Below, piece after piece: positions 1 through 8,600 of a DNA stretch of 16,373 nucleotides. This stretch comes from Coemansia sp. RSA 1804 (lineage: Eukaryota > Kickxellomycota > Kickxellomycetes > Kickxellales > Kickxellaceae): contig JANBTH010000485.1 in NCBI GenBank assembly GCA_027578815.1, positions 1 through 16,373 on the forward strand, written 5' to 3'. Positions within the stretch are counted from its first letter, which is position 1. The number at the start of each line of letters is the position of its first letter. Position numbers and translations under genes: made by a program. The notes below the pieces were generated by a model. That model made no database searches. It saw only the letters and a program-made list of their open reading frames with translations, and was not told the origin of the DNA.

Positions 1-1333
1 TCACTTTCTGAATGCAGGCACTGCTTTTCAACGAGTCTGTGAACAGCGCACTGGCAGTGGCAAGCTCGCAAAGCATAGAATAGTCAGGCCTAAGTCCAGT
101 CCGACATGCGTCATCAAACAGAGCAAATGCTACATCTGGAAGCTGCACAAGGGTGTACTCCTTGATCATCTTTCCGTACATTGTGCTGTTTGCCTGGCCG
201 GCAGCCACAAGGTTGTTGAATATCGCATGGGCCTCCTTTTGCCGAAAAGAACGTAAAAGCGCAACGCATAGGCTCCAGTCCATGTCTGACGCAGCCCCGC
301 CATGCAGGGCTTTGATGCCTTCCCTATGACAGCGCCTTGAGTGCCCTAGCAACCCGAGCTTTGCGTAGGAAACAATAAGAGATCCATGATAAGCTTGGAA
401 TAGCCAGGGGTAAGCTTCAGCGTCAAGTTCGATCTGCTTAAGAAGGCCAGCACCCGTTATGCACCCAACCTGACTGCAGTACTCGATCAGAGAAGCAATA
501 TACTGGTGTGACAGTTTGGCGTTGGGATCAGACATGCTTGCATCCAAATCCAGCAGATATGCCCGCCATACATGAGCCGTGTCCAGTTTAATTATCCTTT
601 CCTCGAGAATGGTCTGTGCTTTAAACCTCCCTTTGGGCAGTTCGGCTTCTGTAGTTTTCCTGACTCGATTTAAGAACGTAGGTGGAAAATCAGGTAGCTC
701 TTCACGTTCGGGAATTCGTTCTTCTGTCGACTGTACATGGCTGATAGCAATGGAAGCAATAGGCATTTGATATATCAAAGCGCTATCTCTGCGCAAATTA
801 ACTGGCTGCCGACGATGCAATTCCTCGGCGTTGCTACATGCCTGGTTTATAGAGTCAAGCTCGTCCGGAAAAAGAGGTCTCCCGCTGCTGACGCTGTCTA
901 CTATACTGGTTATACGCGCAAGAGCTTCTTTTTTGTCTGGATCGCTAGCAAGCACCTCGATAAGGCGAATTACGGTTTGCGACGACAAAAACCCAGCGCT
1001 CCCTTTGGCCTTCACTACCCGTCGATATGTTCCCCAGATCGCCTCTAGATTTGCAAGCGATGCTTCCCGTGTCTGGGTCTGTATATATTCCAGCAAACGC
1101 CGCTCTAAGTGCTGGTCGGTGGTTTCAGACGTCGATAGTTTACGCTTGAACGATGTGCAAGCTGATGATATTGATAACGGCTCACAAACCCATCCTGTGG
1201 GAGTGATTTCTGGCAGCAAGAGAAGTCTTTGCTGGATTGATATGACCTCGAGAGAGGATCGCCGCCACCGAGGCATGCTGGTTTTTGTATTGACCCCTAG
1301 AACATGTCGTCGTATACGCTGCCAGGCCAACAT
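1..1333 (-). CDS. PPR-like protein, probably mitochondrial (partial, C-terminus beyond left edge)
   Basis: Read on the minus strand, an uninterrupted frame runs from an ATG at 1333 to the window edge (444 codons, no stop). The same frame has a stop near 1430 and no other ATG between, so this start is the likely one. The N-terminus (MLAWQRIRRHVLGV, then RWRRSS) is Arg-rich with no acidic residues for about 30 residues, as in a mitochondrial presequence. The middle has no motif I recognise. From about residue 345 the sequence falls into helix pairs of pentatricopeptide-repeat type: an EAHAIFNNLVAAGQANSTMY stretch at 367-386, then DVAFALFDDACRTGLRPDYS, with the usual A..IF/LF and G..P(D/N) pattern. 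By family knowledge such proteins bind organellar RNA and act in processing, stability or translation; the RNA target cannot be inferred. More repeats are expected to the left. Confidence is high for the gene and moderate for the family. Confidence 0.82.
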   Translation of the reverse strand, partial: MLAWQRIRRHVLGVNTKTSMPRWRRSSLEVISIQQRLLLLPEITPTGWVCEPLSISSACTSFKRKLSTSETTDQHLERRLLEYIQTQTREASLANLEAIWGTYRRVVKAKGSAGFLSSQTVIRLIEVLASDPDKKEALARITSIVDSVSSGRPLFPDELDSINQACSNAEELHRRQPVNLRRDSALIYQMPIASIAISHVQSTEERIPEREELPDFPPTFLNRVRKTTEAELPKGRFKAQTILEERIIKLDTAHVWRAYLLDLDASMSDPNAKLSHQYIASLIEYCSQVGCITGAGLLKQIELDAEAYPWLFQAYHGSLIVSYAKLGLLGHSRRCHREGIKALHGGAASDMDWSLCVALLRSFRQKEAHAIFNNLVAAGQANSTMYGKMIKEYTLVQLPDVAFALFDDACRTGLRPDYSMLCELATASALFTDSLKSSACIQKV

Positions 1334-1980
1334 TTGCGTGAGTGCAGATTGCCCCGGCAATTGGAGAATGCTTTTTCCCTTCCACTGTGTTGCTCTATCT
1401 GAAGCACTCTGATATGTATACAAATGTGGCTATTGAGAATTTACAAGACAAGGCACACACGTCCCCGGCGCTATGCTGCTTTCTGAATTAAAAATGGAAA
1501 AAAAGGAGAATGAATAGACTAATTGATAACTATAAACATAAAAAGTACATGTATTAATTAGGTAAGGACGGTAGAAGAAAGAAGTGACATTCACTTTAAC
1601 AGCCCGATAAGCGAAATAAAAAATGATTTTTTAGTCTTTTATGACTAGACAAAGGAGCTCCAGATCAATTGATCCGTCGCAGACGATCAGTCTCAAAGAA
1701 ATTGGCCAGTATGCTGTGATTAAACCAACGCGGTGTTATTAATGTTGGAGGAAATGGAGGCCCGAGATCTACGGGTAGTTGAGAAAAGCTCGGGTACTAT
1801 GACCGTCCAGCGCACAGTTGAGTGCGCATTTTTATATCGCCTGGGCCCGTCCTGCATAGCAGTCACAGGGTCTTTTTGTCGCGCTCCATCGCCAGACACG
1901 GGCAGTGCCAGTGCAAGTACAGCATATCCACCCAGATCGCCGCCGGCAGAACGCCAGCAACGCCCAGGCAGCCCTACTGA

Positions 1981-2262
1981 AAGGGAATCCCACGGACTGG
2001 TTTTCTGCCAGAGGCAGAACCCAAAGAGATGCTGAGAGCGGAGCAAAACCCCAGTGCATGGCACAAAGAGTACGCAAAAAGCTCCAGAACCACAGAACGA
2101 GCACAAAAATATCCTCGGCTGCGAGGCCAGGCATACGTAAAGAAATCTGTAAAGAAATCTTATCAAAAGCGTGCCGATGCAAATTTACTGGCTCGGAACT
2201 TGATCCGCCGGACACGCATTGACAAAGCCGCCAGGGGTTATGGGCAAGAACCTTTGGCGTAG
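1981..2262 (+). other. Possible terminal exon of an unrecognised small basic protein (doubtful)
   Basis: A plus-strand frame is open from a stop at 1978-1980 to TAG at 2260-2262 (93 codons). It would encode a Lys/Arg/Gln-rich segment including GQAYVKKSVKKSYQKRADAN and ending ARGYGQEPLA. Codon choice is unremarkable, and an AATAAA lies 133 bases after the stop (2395-2400). Against it: the only internal ATG is at 2029, no upstream exon with a good donor in the right phase was found, and a second plus-strand frame (1860-2222) is also open across the same bases. Within the frame a 12-base unit is repeated exactly in tandem at 2137-2160, giving VKKSVKKS. I recognise no family. It could be the 3' exon of a spliced gene or an accidental open frame. 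Confidence 0.22.
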
Positions 2263-2453
2263 GGAGGGCGAGCCAGCTCACGGTTTGCGAGCTGCAAATC
2301 TTTCGGTTCGGCATGCATCTGCTTCCAGACTTGATGGCTGGAGCAGCGATGGTAGCGAGAAAGAAAGAGGGAAAGAGGGATGAGGGAAATCCAAAATAAA
2401 AAACTGTGCATTGAATGCATTGAAGGTTGTGGTGAGCCGAGTCCGGGCGAAAA

Positions 2454-2478
2454 AGAACACCACAGAACAAGAAAGAAA
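2454..2478 (+). promoter_or_regulatory. Heat-shock element, step-type, GAA orientation
   Basis: Three GAA triplets at 2455, 2465 and 2475 are spaced exactly 10 bases apart, with no TTC in the intervening slots. This is the step-type arrangement of heat-shock element (same-orientation units separated by 5 bp) recognised by fungal Hsf1. It lies about 370-390 bp upstream of the HSP90 ATG. The surrounding sequence is GAA-rich, so chance agreement is possible for this one alone. Confidence 0.45.
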
Positions 2479-2591
2479 AACAGCGGGATTCTTCCTTCTT
2501 CCTAGTTGATTTCAACGTCGCGTAAAAAGGACAAGGCTCGTTGTGATTTGACGTCCGGCTGGGCCCCACTTTGTGGGTTTCCAGCGGTAAG

Positions 2592-2616
2592 CTTCGCTGG
2601 TGTTCCAGCCGTTTCT
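2592..2616 (+). promoter_or_regulatory. Heat-shock element, step-type, TTC orientation
   Basis: TTC triplets at 2593, 2603 and 2613 are spaced exactly 10 bases apart: nTTCn-5-nTTCn-5-nTTCn, the step-type Hsf1 site. It sits about 100 bp before the TATA-like box and about 230 bp before the HSP90 start codon, a sensible place for an upstream activating element. The intervening slots read TGG and GCC rather than GAA, so it is not a canonical alternating element. Confidence 0.55.
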
Positions 2617-2657
2617 TTCTGGGCATATGTGAAAGCGGCGAGTGTGTTTTTGCTGCA

Positions 2658-2720
2658 CTCTTTCTCTCGGCTCTTTCTTCTCTCCTTTCTTTCTTCTCTG
2701 CACCTTTTTAGCATAAATAG
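2658..2720 (+). promoter_or_regulatory. CT-rich tract and TATA-like box of HSP90
   Basis: A nearly pure pyrimidine tract (about 2658-2706, repeats of TTC/TCT) is followed by CATAAATAG at 2712-2720, one mismatch from TATAAATAG. CT-rich blocks next to the core promoter are typical of strongly expressed fungal genes. Transcription would then start roughly 2740-2780, giving a leader of 60-100 bases. Confidence 0.5.
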
Positions 2721-2813
2721 GATAACTTTTGTGTTTATATTCTCGACCGCACGCTTTTGTGGGCAGCAGCCATCATCCATCTATCCATCAACCCCTTCTT
2801 TTCTCTCTTTTAG

Positions 2814-2840
2814 CAGCAGCAGCAGCAGCAACAACAACAA
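2814..2840 (+). repeat. (CAG)5(CAA)4 trinucleotide tract in the HSP90 leader
   Basis: Five CAG units pass directly into four CAA units, followed by AAAA and the start codon. It is preceded by a pyrimidine run ending in TTTTAG, so the tract would begin exactly at a possible 3' splice site (AG at 2812-2813). CAA-rich leaders are unstructured and favour translation; the CAG part looks like a microsatellite that may vary between isolates. Confidence 0.8.
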
Positions 2841-2844
2841 AAAA

Positions 2845-4971
2845 ATGAGCGACAACACCGAGACCTTCCACTTTCAGGCTGAGATAGCTCAGCTGATGAG
2901 TCTCATCGTCAACGCTGTGTACCAGAACAAGGAGATCTTCCTTCGTGAGCTCATCTCCAACGCCAGCGATGCCCTGGACAAGATTCGCTACCAGTCGCTC
3001 ACCGACCCCTCGGTCCTCGATTCGGGCAAGGACCTCAAGATCACCATTATTCCTGACAACAACGCCAAGATTCTGTCCATCCGCGATACCGGTCTGGGTA
3101 TGACCAAGGCGGATCTTATCAACAACCTCGGAACCATTGCCAAGTCCGGCACCAAGGCGTTTATGGAGAAGATGCAGGAGTCCAAGAGCGCCTCGATGAT
3201 TGGCCAGTTTGGTGTTGGATTCTACTCCGCCTACCTTGTTGCCGACGAGGTTGAGGTCATCTCGAAGCACAACGACGACGAGCAGTATGTCTGGCGTTCC
3301 AGCGCTGGCCAGGACTTCACCGTCACTCGCGACACCGTCAACGAGCCGCTGGGTCGCGGTACCGAGATCCGTCTGCATCTCAAGGAGGACCAGACCGAGT
3401 ACCTCGAGGAGCGTCGCATCAAGGACATTGTGAAGAAGCACTCCGAGTTCATCTCGTACCCAATCCATCTCATTGTCCAGAAGGAGGTCGAGAAGGAGGT
3501 TCCTGTTGAGGAGTCCGAGGAGGCCGATGCTGACGAGGAGAAGGACGAGAACAAGACCAAGATCGAGGAGGTCGATGACGAGGATGAGGAGGGCAACAAG
3601 AAGGAAAAGACCAAGAAGATCAAGGAGATGGAGGAGGTTGACGAGGAGCTCAACCAGACCAAGCCCATCTGGACGCGTAACCCCGACTCGATCCAGAAGG
3701 AGGAGTACAATGCGTTCTACAAGTCGCTCACTAACGACTGGGAGGACCCGCTTGCCGTCAAGCACTTCTCTGTCGAGGGTCAGCTCGAGTTCCGCTCCAT
3801 CCTGTTCACTCCCGGCCGCGCGCCCTTCGATCTGTTCGAGGGTAAGAAGAAGCGCAACAACATCAAGCTGTACGTGCGCCGCGTGTTTATCATGGACGAC
3901 TGCGAGGATTTGATTCCTGAGTGGCTCAACTTTGTCAAGGGTATCGTCGATTCGGAGGACCTGCCACTCAACCTGTCTCGCGAGGTTCTTCAGCAGAACA
4001 AGATCCTCAAGGTCATTCGCAAGAACCTTGTCAAGAAGTGCGTTGAGATGTTCAGCGAGATTGCCGAGGACAAGGACAACTTTAACAAGTTCTACGAGGC
4101 CTTCAGCAAGAACATCAAGCTTGGCATCCACGAGGACGCACAGAACCGCGCCAAGCTGTCCGAATTCCTGCGCTACAACTCGACCAAGTCGGCTGATGAG
4201 CTTACCTCGCTCAAGGACTATGTCACCCGTATGCCCGAGAAGCAAAAGTACATCTACTACATCACCGGTGAGTCGCGCCAGGCCGTCGAGTCGTCGCCGT
4301 TCCTTGAGACGCTCAAGCGCAAGGGCTTTGAGGTTCTCTTCCTTGTTGATCCGATTGACGAGTATGCCATCCAGCAGCTCAAGGAGTACGAGGGCAAGGA
4401 GCTCAAGTCGGTTACCAAGGAGGGTCTTGACCTTGAGGACGACGAGGAGGAGAAGAAGAAGTTTGAGGAGCAAAAGAAGGAGTTTGAGCCCCTGTGCTCC
4501 ACCATCAAGGAGATTCTTGGCGACAAGGTTGAGAAGGTCATTGTCACCGACCTCATTTCCGAGTCGCCCTGCGTCATCCTTACTGGCGACTTTGGATGGT
4601 CTGCCAACATGGAGCGCATTATGCGCGCACAGGCTCTGCGCGACTCGGGAGGCATGACCTCGTACATGGCCTCGAAGCGCACCTTTGGTCTGCAGCCAAA
4701 CCACCCGATCATCCGTGAGCTCAAGGCTAAGGCTGCCGCCGACAAGAACGACAAGACCGTTCGCGATCTGGTCAACCTTCTGTATGAGGCTGCCCTGCTT
4801 TCGTCTGGCTTCTCGCTTGACGACCCGTCTCTGTTCTCCAACCGCATCTACCGCATGGTCAAGCTCGGCCTTAGCCTTGACGATGACGAGGGTGCTGCTG
4901 CGCCTTCGGCTGAGACCGATGCTCCTGCACTCGAGGAGGTCACCGAATCCAACATGGAGGAGATTGACTAA
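2845..4971 (+). CDS. HSP90: Cytosolic molecular chaperone Hsp90
   Basis: A 708-residue, intronless Hsp90, the usual length for fungi. The ATP-dependent homodimeric chaperone matures kinases, steroid-receptor-type clients and Hsf1 itself. The ATG at 2845 follows an A-run and aligns with the family N-terminus (TETFHFQAEIAQLMSLI); the frame is open further upstream but that part is leader. Visible parts: GHKL ATPase domain, about 1-215, with catalytic Glu35 and Asn39 in LRELISNASDALDK, DTGLGM (often DTGIGM) and GQFGVGFYSAYLVAD; an acidic/Lys-rich charged linker, about 215-275; the middle domain with the conserved Arg in LPLNLSREVLQQNKILKVI; the C-terminal dimerisation domain with GWSANMERIMRAQALRDS. 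The last five residues are MEEID where the TPR-cochaperone anchor is normally MEEVD. Codons are strongly biased to C/G third positions (GAG, AAG, CTC), unlike the flanking genes, as expected for a highly expressed gene. Confidence 0.98.
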   Translation: MSDNTETFHFQAEIAQLMSLIVNAVYQNKEIFLRELISNASDALDKIRYQSLTDPSVLDSGKDLKITIIPDNNAKILSIRDTGLGMTKADLINNLGTIAKSGTKAFMEKMQESKSASMIGQFGVGFYSAYLVADEVEVISKHNDDEQYVWRSSAGQDFTVTRDTVNEPLGRGTEIRLHLKEDQTEYLEERRIKDIVKKHSEFISYPIHLIVQKEVEKEVPVEESEEADADEEKDENKTKIEEVDDEDEEGNKKEKTKKIKEMEEVDEELNQTKPIWTRNPDSIQKEEYNAFYKSLTNDWEDPLAVKHFSVEGQLEFRSILFTPGRAPFDLFEGKKKRNNIKLYVRRVFIMDDCEDLIPEWLNFVKGIVDSEDLPLNLSREVLQQNKILKVIRKNLVKKCVEMFSEIAEDKDNFNKFYEAFSKNIKLGIHEDAQNRAKLSEFLRYNSTKSADELTSLKDYVTRMPEKQKYIYYITGESRQAVESSPFLETLKRKGFEVLFLVDPIDEYAIQQLKEYEGKELKSVTKEGLDLEDDEEEKKKFEEQKKEFEPLCSTIKEILGDKVEKVIVTDLISESPCVILTGDFGWSANMERIMRAQALRDSGGMTSYMASKRTFGLQPNHPIIRELKAKAAADKNDKTVRDLVNLLYEAALLSSGFSLDDPSLFSNRIYRMVKLGLSLDDDEGAAAPSAETDAPALEEVTESNMEEID

Positions 4972-5618
4972 ACTGACTCGTTTTTACCTCTGTAGGATGG
5001 GGATTATTATTATCCCCCATCCTTGGGTTTTGGTGTTGGTGGTGCCAACCTTTCTCTTTTCATTTTTCTAGTTTCTTTCGTCGTAATATGACAAATCTCT
5101 TGTTTTATCCGTGTCGCTGTGTTTGCCTGGAGCTTCGGGCAATGTTCGCGTCTCTTTTGATGCGTCGACCCTGTTTCTCGAATTGCCCGGTTGCTACTGT
5201 GTCGTCATCAGATGCGATGGCTGGCTGTGGTGAAACCCTGAGTGCTTGGATACTATATGCCTGTGGAAAATGACGACTGCTTTTTCAAGGGTTTTGGGTG
5301 GCAGCAGCCACCGCCTCTCTTCTTTTCTCCAGACATTTTATAGCATTGTTTTTATCCACTTTTTATTTTACTTTTTAAAACAGTCAGCAGAAAAGTAGAA
5401 ACAGCATCGCAAAGGCAGAGCGCTTTAGTGTAGTAATCTCGCTCCAGCTGGTTCCTTTCCGCCTGCCTCGTTTATAGTGTTTTGCAGATACAAACACGCA
5501 CTCGAAAGCTTTCCTCGCCTTTTATACTAAACGCAGAGACGGACGCCCGCATGCATGCGCTACATAGCTACGGCCTATCCATTCTGTTAGCCAAACCAGC
5601 TCTTCGGCAACCCTGGCC
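4972..5618. other. Intergenic: HSP90 3' UTR and tomosyn-gene promoter
   Basis: No coding sequence that I can support; the 61-codon frame at 5088-5273 has no recognisable content. The first part holds the 3' hairpin described separately. A short inverted repeat GGTGGC-AGCA-GCCACC lies at 5297-5312. T-rich runs follow (5313-5385), and TATA-like TTTATAG at 5471-5477 lies about 140 bp before the tomosyn start codon. No clear AATAAA is seen for HSP90. Confidence 0.6.
4994..5023 (+). other. Stem-loop in the HSP90 3' UTR
   Basis: AGGATGGGGAT at 4994-5004 pairs with ATCCCCCATCCT at 5012-5023 across a seven-base loop (TATTATT), giving an 11-bp stem with one bulged C. It begins 22 bases after the stop codon. 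It could be a mature mRNA structure affecting stability or 3' processing; function is inference. Confidence 0.65.
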
Positions 5619-8600
5619 ATGAAACGAGCCACACCAAACCTTTCTGTGAAGCTGGTAAGATAGCCATATTAAGTATAGAAAAAGCGCTTTCCTTGTCGGA
5701 ACAATCAATTTTTCCGGCTAATTGTACCCTTTTTTTTCTAAACACACAGAACATAACCTTTTGCCATTCTGGGTTACCTTTACTTGATATCATTCTCTTA
5801 GAACCGCGTAATCGATCCGACAGACGATGCAACGGCGATTGTGTTTGAACCCGTGCAGAGCATTACAGCCATTGGATATGTTTCTGGAAAGATAAGGCTG
5901 TTCTCAGAAAAGCTCCCGACCCATGTTGAGCTCGGCATCGGAAGGTCCAGCGAGATTCGGCACCTGGTCGTTTTGTCTAGTCAGCCTGTTGTAGCCGCCA
6001 TCGATGGACTGGGTACTCTTTGGGTGTTTGACACGGATATTCAAAGACTGTGCTTTTCGTACAATGCTCCGCTGGCCCCGACTTGCGTTGGCCTGATTGC
6101 CGACACAAGCTGGCTTCTGATCGGTACAGAGGCTGGCCGCGTCTATTTTGTTAATGTTCTTGAGGGAAAAAAATCTGACTTTTCAATAGGCTGCCAGATC
6201 AGGCCGCCATCGCCGGTGGTTTCTGTTGCCGCACATCCACTGGAGACTGAAAAGCTGCTGGTTGCATACTCTGAGGGTACCTGTGTTGTCTGCGACTTGG
6301 GCAAGGCATCGGGATCCGAAAAGGCGATGGTTCTTACCAGGCACAAATACGAGCATCTGCAGACACAGGGGGAGACCGATGGACCAGCCAGTGCTGCTGA
6401 TGTTGATTCCAGTGCTGCAATGCTGCAGACAACCCAAGATGGGCAGCGGTCACAGAGAGACAGCGTTCATGGCTACGCCAATATTGGCTCTGAGCTGACA
6501 AGCGCTAGTTGGTCGCCCGACGGATCATCCATTGCTGCGGCTTATACGAATGGCACATTATGCATTTTTAGCTCCTGTTCTTCAAGTCGGTTGCCAATTG
6601 CAACGCGGACTATCATCTATCCAGACGGCGGGTATTCTCTTGCTGGTGCCGTTGAAAGCAGATTTCATTACCTGGGAAACATCCGCTGGTGCACACTTGC
6701 CAGCACCGACCGATCGTTTATTCTTGTTACTTTTGGACAGTCGCGGTCAAGTCAGAGATATATAAGCCTTTTTGCGACAGGCTCGGGGGATGCAGTAGTA
6801 AAGAGTAGCAACGACGTTGCACCACAAGGCTCGTTTGAGCTGGGTGGAGCTGTCGAGTCTCTTTGCACGCTTCCCCAGGATTCGCCTTGGAGAAACGGAA
6901 ACGACAGTATCTTTGGTGTGGCATTAGTTACTCGCCAGAGACATCATATTGTCCAGGCATTAGAAATAGGACCGGGTATACAACTGCGTGATCTGGCACT
7001 ATTACCAGGCGAGGTTGTCTGGTGCAACTACCGCCCGACAGCGATCGGGCATTCGCAGGACAAAGCTGATCTGTCCATGTATTATTTGCTACAAGACTGT
7101 CTTGCAAGTAAAACATCTGTACCAACTGACAACACCAAGGCACAAATGGAGGACGCTGTGTCGATTGAGCAGATTGTATGCACAGCAGATACCACAGAAA
7201 CACTGAGGGTGTGGTGTAATAGCAATGTTGGTATGGATCTGGCGGTATGCAATGACCTGGTTCTGAATATTGAATATCTCTCGCGGGTGCTTGGAATTGA
7301 ACATCAGACTGTGTCAGCTATAGATATAAATGCCAGAAACGGAATGCTGTCTATCGGTCTGAATACTGGTGAAATACTGCTATGCTCGCTTACAGACAAT
7401 CCGCGGCTTTCAGTAGCCCAGAAATGCACACCACTGGATCGTATTCGAGAGCTAGCACAGGAATTCTACGCAGAAAGTCGTGAGGCTCTTCTACGGAAAG
7501 CTGACATTGCAGGTCTTCAGCAAACAAACATGGCGGAAGCTAACCGCGAAGACATATCGTTGCTACATCCTGCGCCCCCTTGCGAGCCTAGAAGTTCACA
7601 GGACAGCGAAGCATCCACGGGAAGCAATACCACGTCTCGAATGCGTGACCGTGCTATCTCTATTCATGACGGACATTTTGCCCACCGCAGCTCAAAACGG
7701 TTGTCGGCATCCATTGGCTCACTTTTCCGACGTGGATCAACTTTGGTTGGCGGTACCACAAACAGCGCAAGGCTTCAACCAGAGACATCAGCAAGCAACA
7801 CGGCAAGATCTTCCGTCCATAGCATGAGATCATCTTACAGTACCGAATGCAGCGCTCTTCTACCAAGACCCGTGGAGATACATCAAGATGTTTGGAGATT
7901 AAGTCAGACCAAGATAAACAACCTCCTATCGCATATGACTTATGGACTATGCTTTTCCAAAGACGATATTCGCTGTATTTGCAAGACCAACAGCAGTTGC
8001 TTGTTAGAGGCAAAGAAGGGCCCGGATATGCCCGCAACTACGGCTGGTGACGAGAGAGATTCTACCGATACTCTGTCAAAGCCGCTTATATTGCCATTCA
8101 TGCTTGCTAGATTTTACAGCAGTAAGGTGACTGATACTGTTGCTGGCCCAAACGGCATAGTTGCGGCGGCTTTTGAGGACGGGGTTGTTGTGGTTATTGA
8201 CTGTATAAAGCAAGAAGTTGTTTTGTCGGACAACATAAACCAGACGCCGACAACGGAAATGAATGCAAAAGATATATTTAGACCATCTCTATCGCTACCT
8301 GCTAATGGCTCAACATCTATTGCACCTGCTAGCATTACCGCTACAAGTATCTGCGAGCTTGAACTCTTCTCTGACACAAACGACCAACGTTCTAAAAGTG
8401 ACAGACTGGTTGAGAGCCTTGTAATCGGTACATCTTTAGGCTATGTTTTGATCTATCCCATATACCGCATGGAACCACCACTTTTGCTGGCTGTTCGAAA
8501 CACCCCCGATGATCCGATACGGTTAGTTTACGCAGATAGCACATTGCGACAACCCTGTAAAAGTATTACTGGTACGGCAGACAACTTAGAGCAGAGTCAG

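Larger units (their letters stand above)
1334..2844. other. Divergent intergenic region between the PPR gene (-) and HSP90 (+)
   Basis: About 1.5 kb. The part 1430-1740 is AT-rich and shows no coding potential that I can defend; it should hold the 5' region of the PPR gene. From about 1740 to 2262 base composition rises and several frames stay open, including one described separately (1981-2262). From about 2300 onward the sequence is purine-rich, then pyrimidine-rich, and carries the HSP90 promoter elements listed separately. A 264-codon open frame on the minus strand (1832-2626) is Cys/Trp/Phe-rich without any family feature and crosses the HSP90 promoter, so I treat it as non-coding. Confidence 0.6.

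Noticed and set aside
831..1412. 193-codon plus-strand frame over the PPR gene
   Set aside because: Antisense shadow of the minus-strand gene, whose frame is longer, starts with a targeting-like peptide and contains PPR-type repeats.
1832..2626. 264-codon minus-strand frame between PPR and HSP90
   Set aside because: Unusual Cys/Trp/Phe/Ser composition, no domain, and it covers the HSP90 heat-shock elements.
2506..2844. N-terminal extension of the HSP90 frame by 113 codons
   Set aside because: There is no ATG at its start, the sequence is pyrimidine-rich promoter/leader, and Hsp90 homology begins exactly at the ATG at 2845.
3473..3913. Arg/Ser-rich 146-codon frame inside HSP90 (+1 frame)
   Set aside because: Repetitive Arg/Ser/Thr content is the expected out-of-frame reading of GAG/AAG-rich charged-linker codons.
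2788..4704. 638-codon open frame antisense to HSP90
   Set aside because: It is a by-product of HSP90 codon bias: avoidance of TTA, CTA and TCA codons removes stops from the antisense frame. The product is a Leu/Val-rich mirror with no family features; similar antisense ORFs over heat-shock genes are a known annotation artefact.
5297..5312. Inverted repeat GGTGGC-AGCA-GCCACC as an intrinsic terminator
   Set aside because: Only six base pairs, more than 300 bases after the HSP90 stop, and rho-independent terminators do not apply to eukaryotic Pol II genes.
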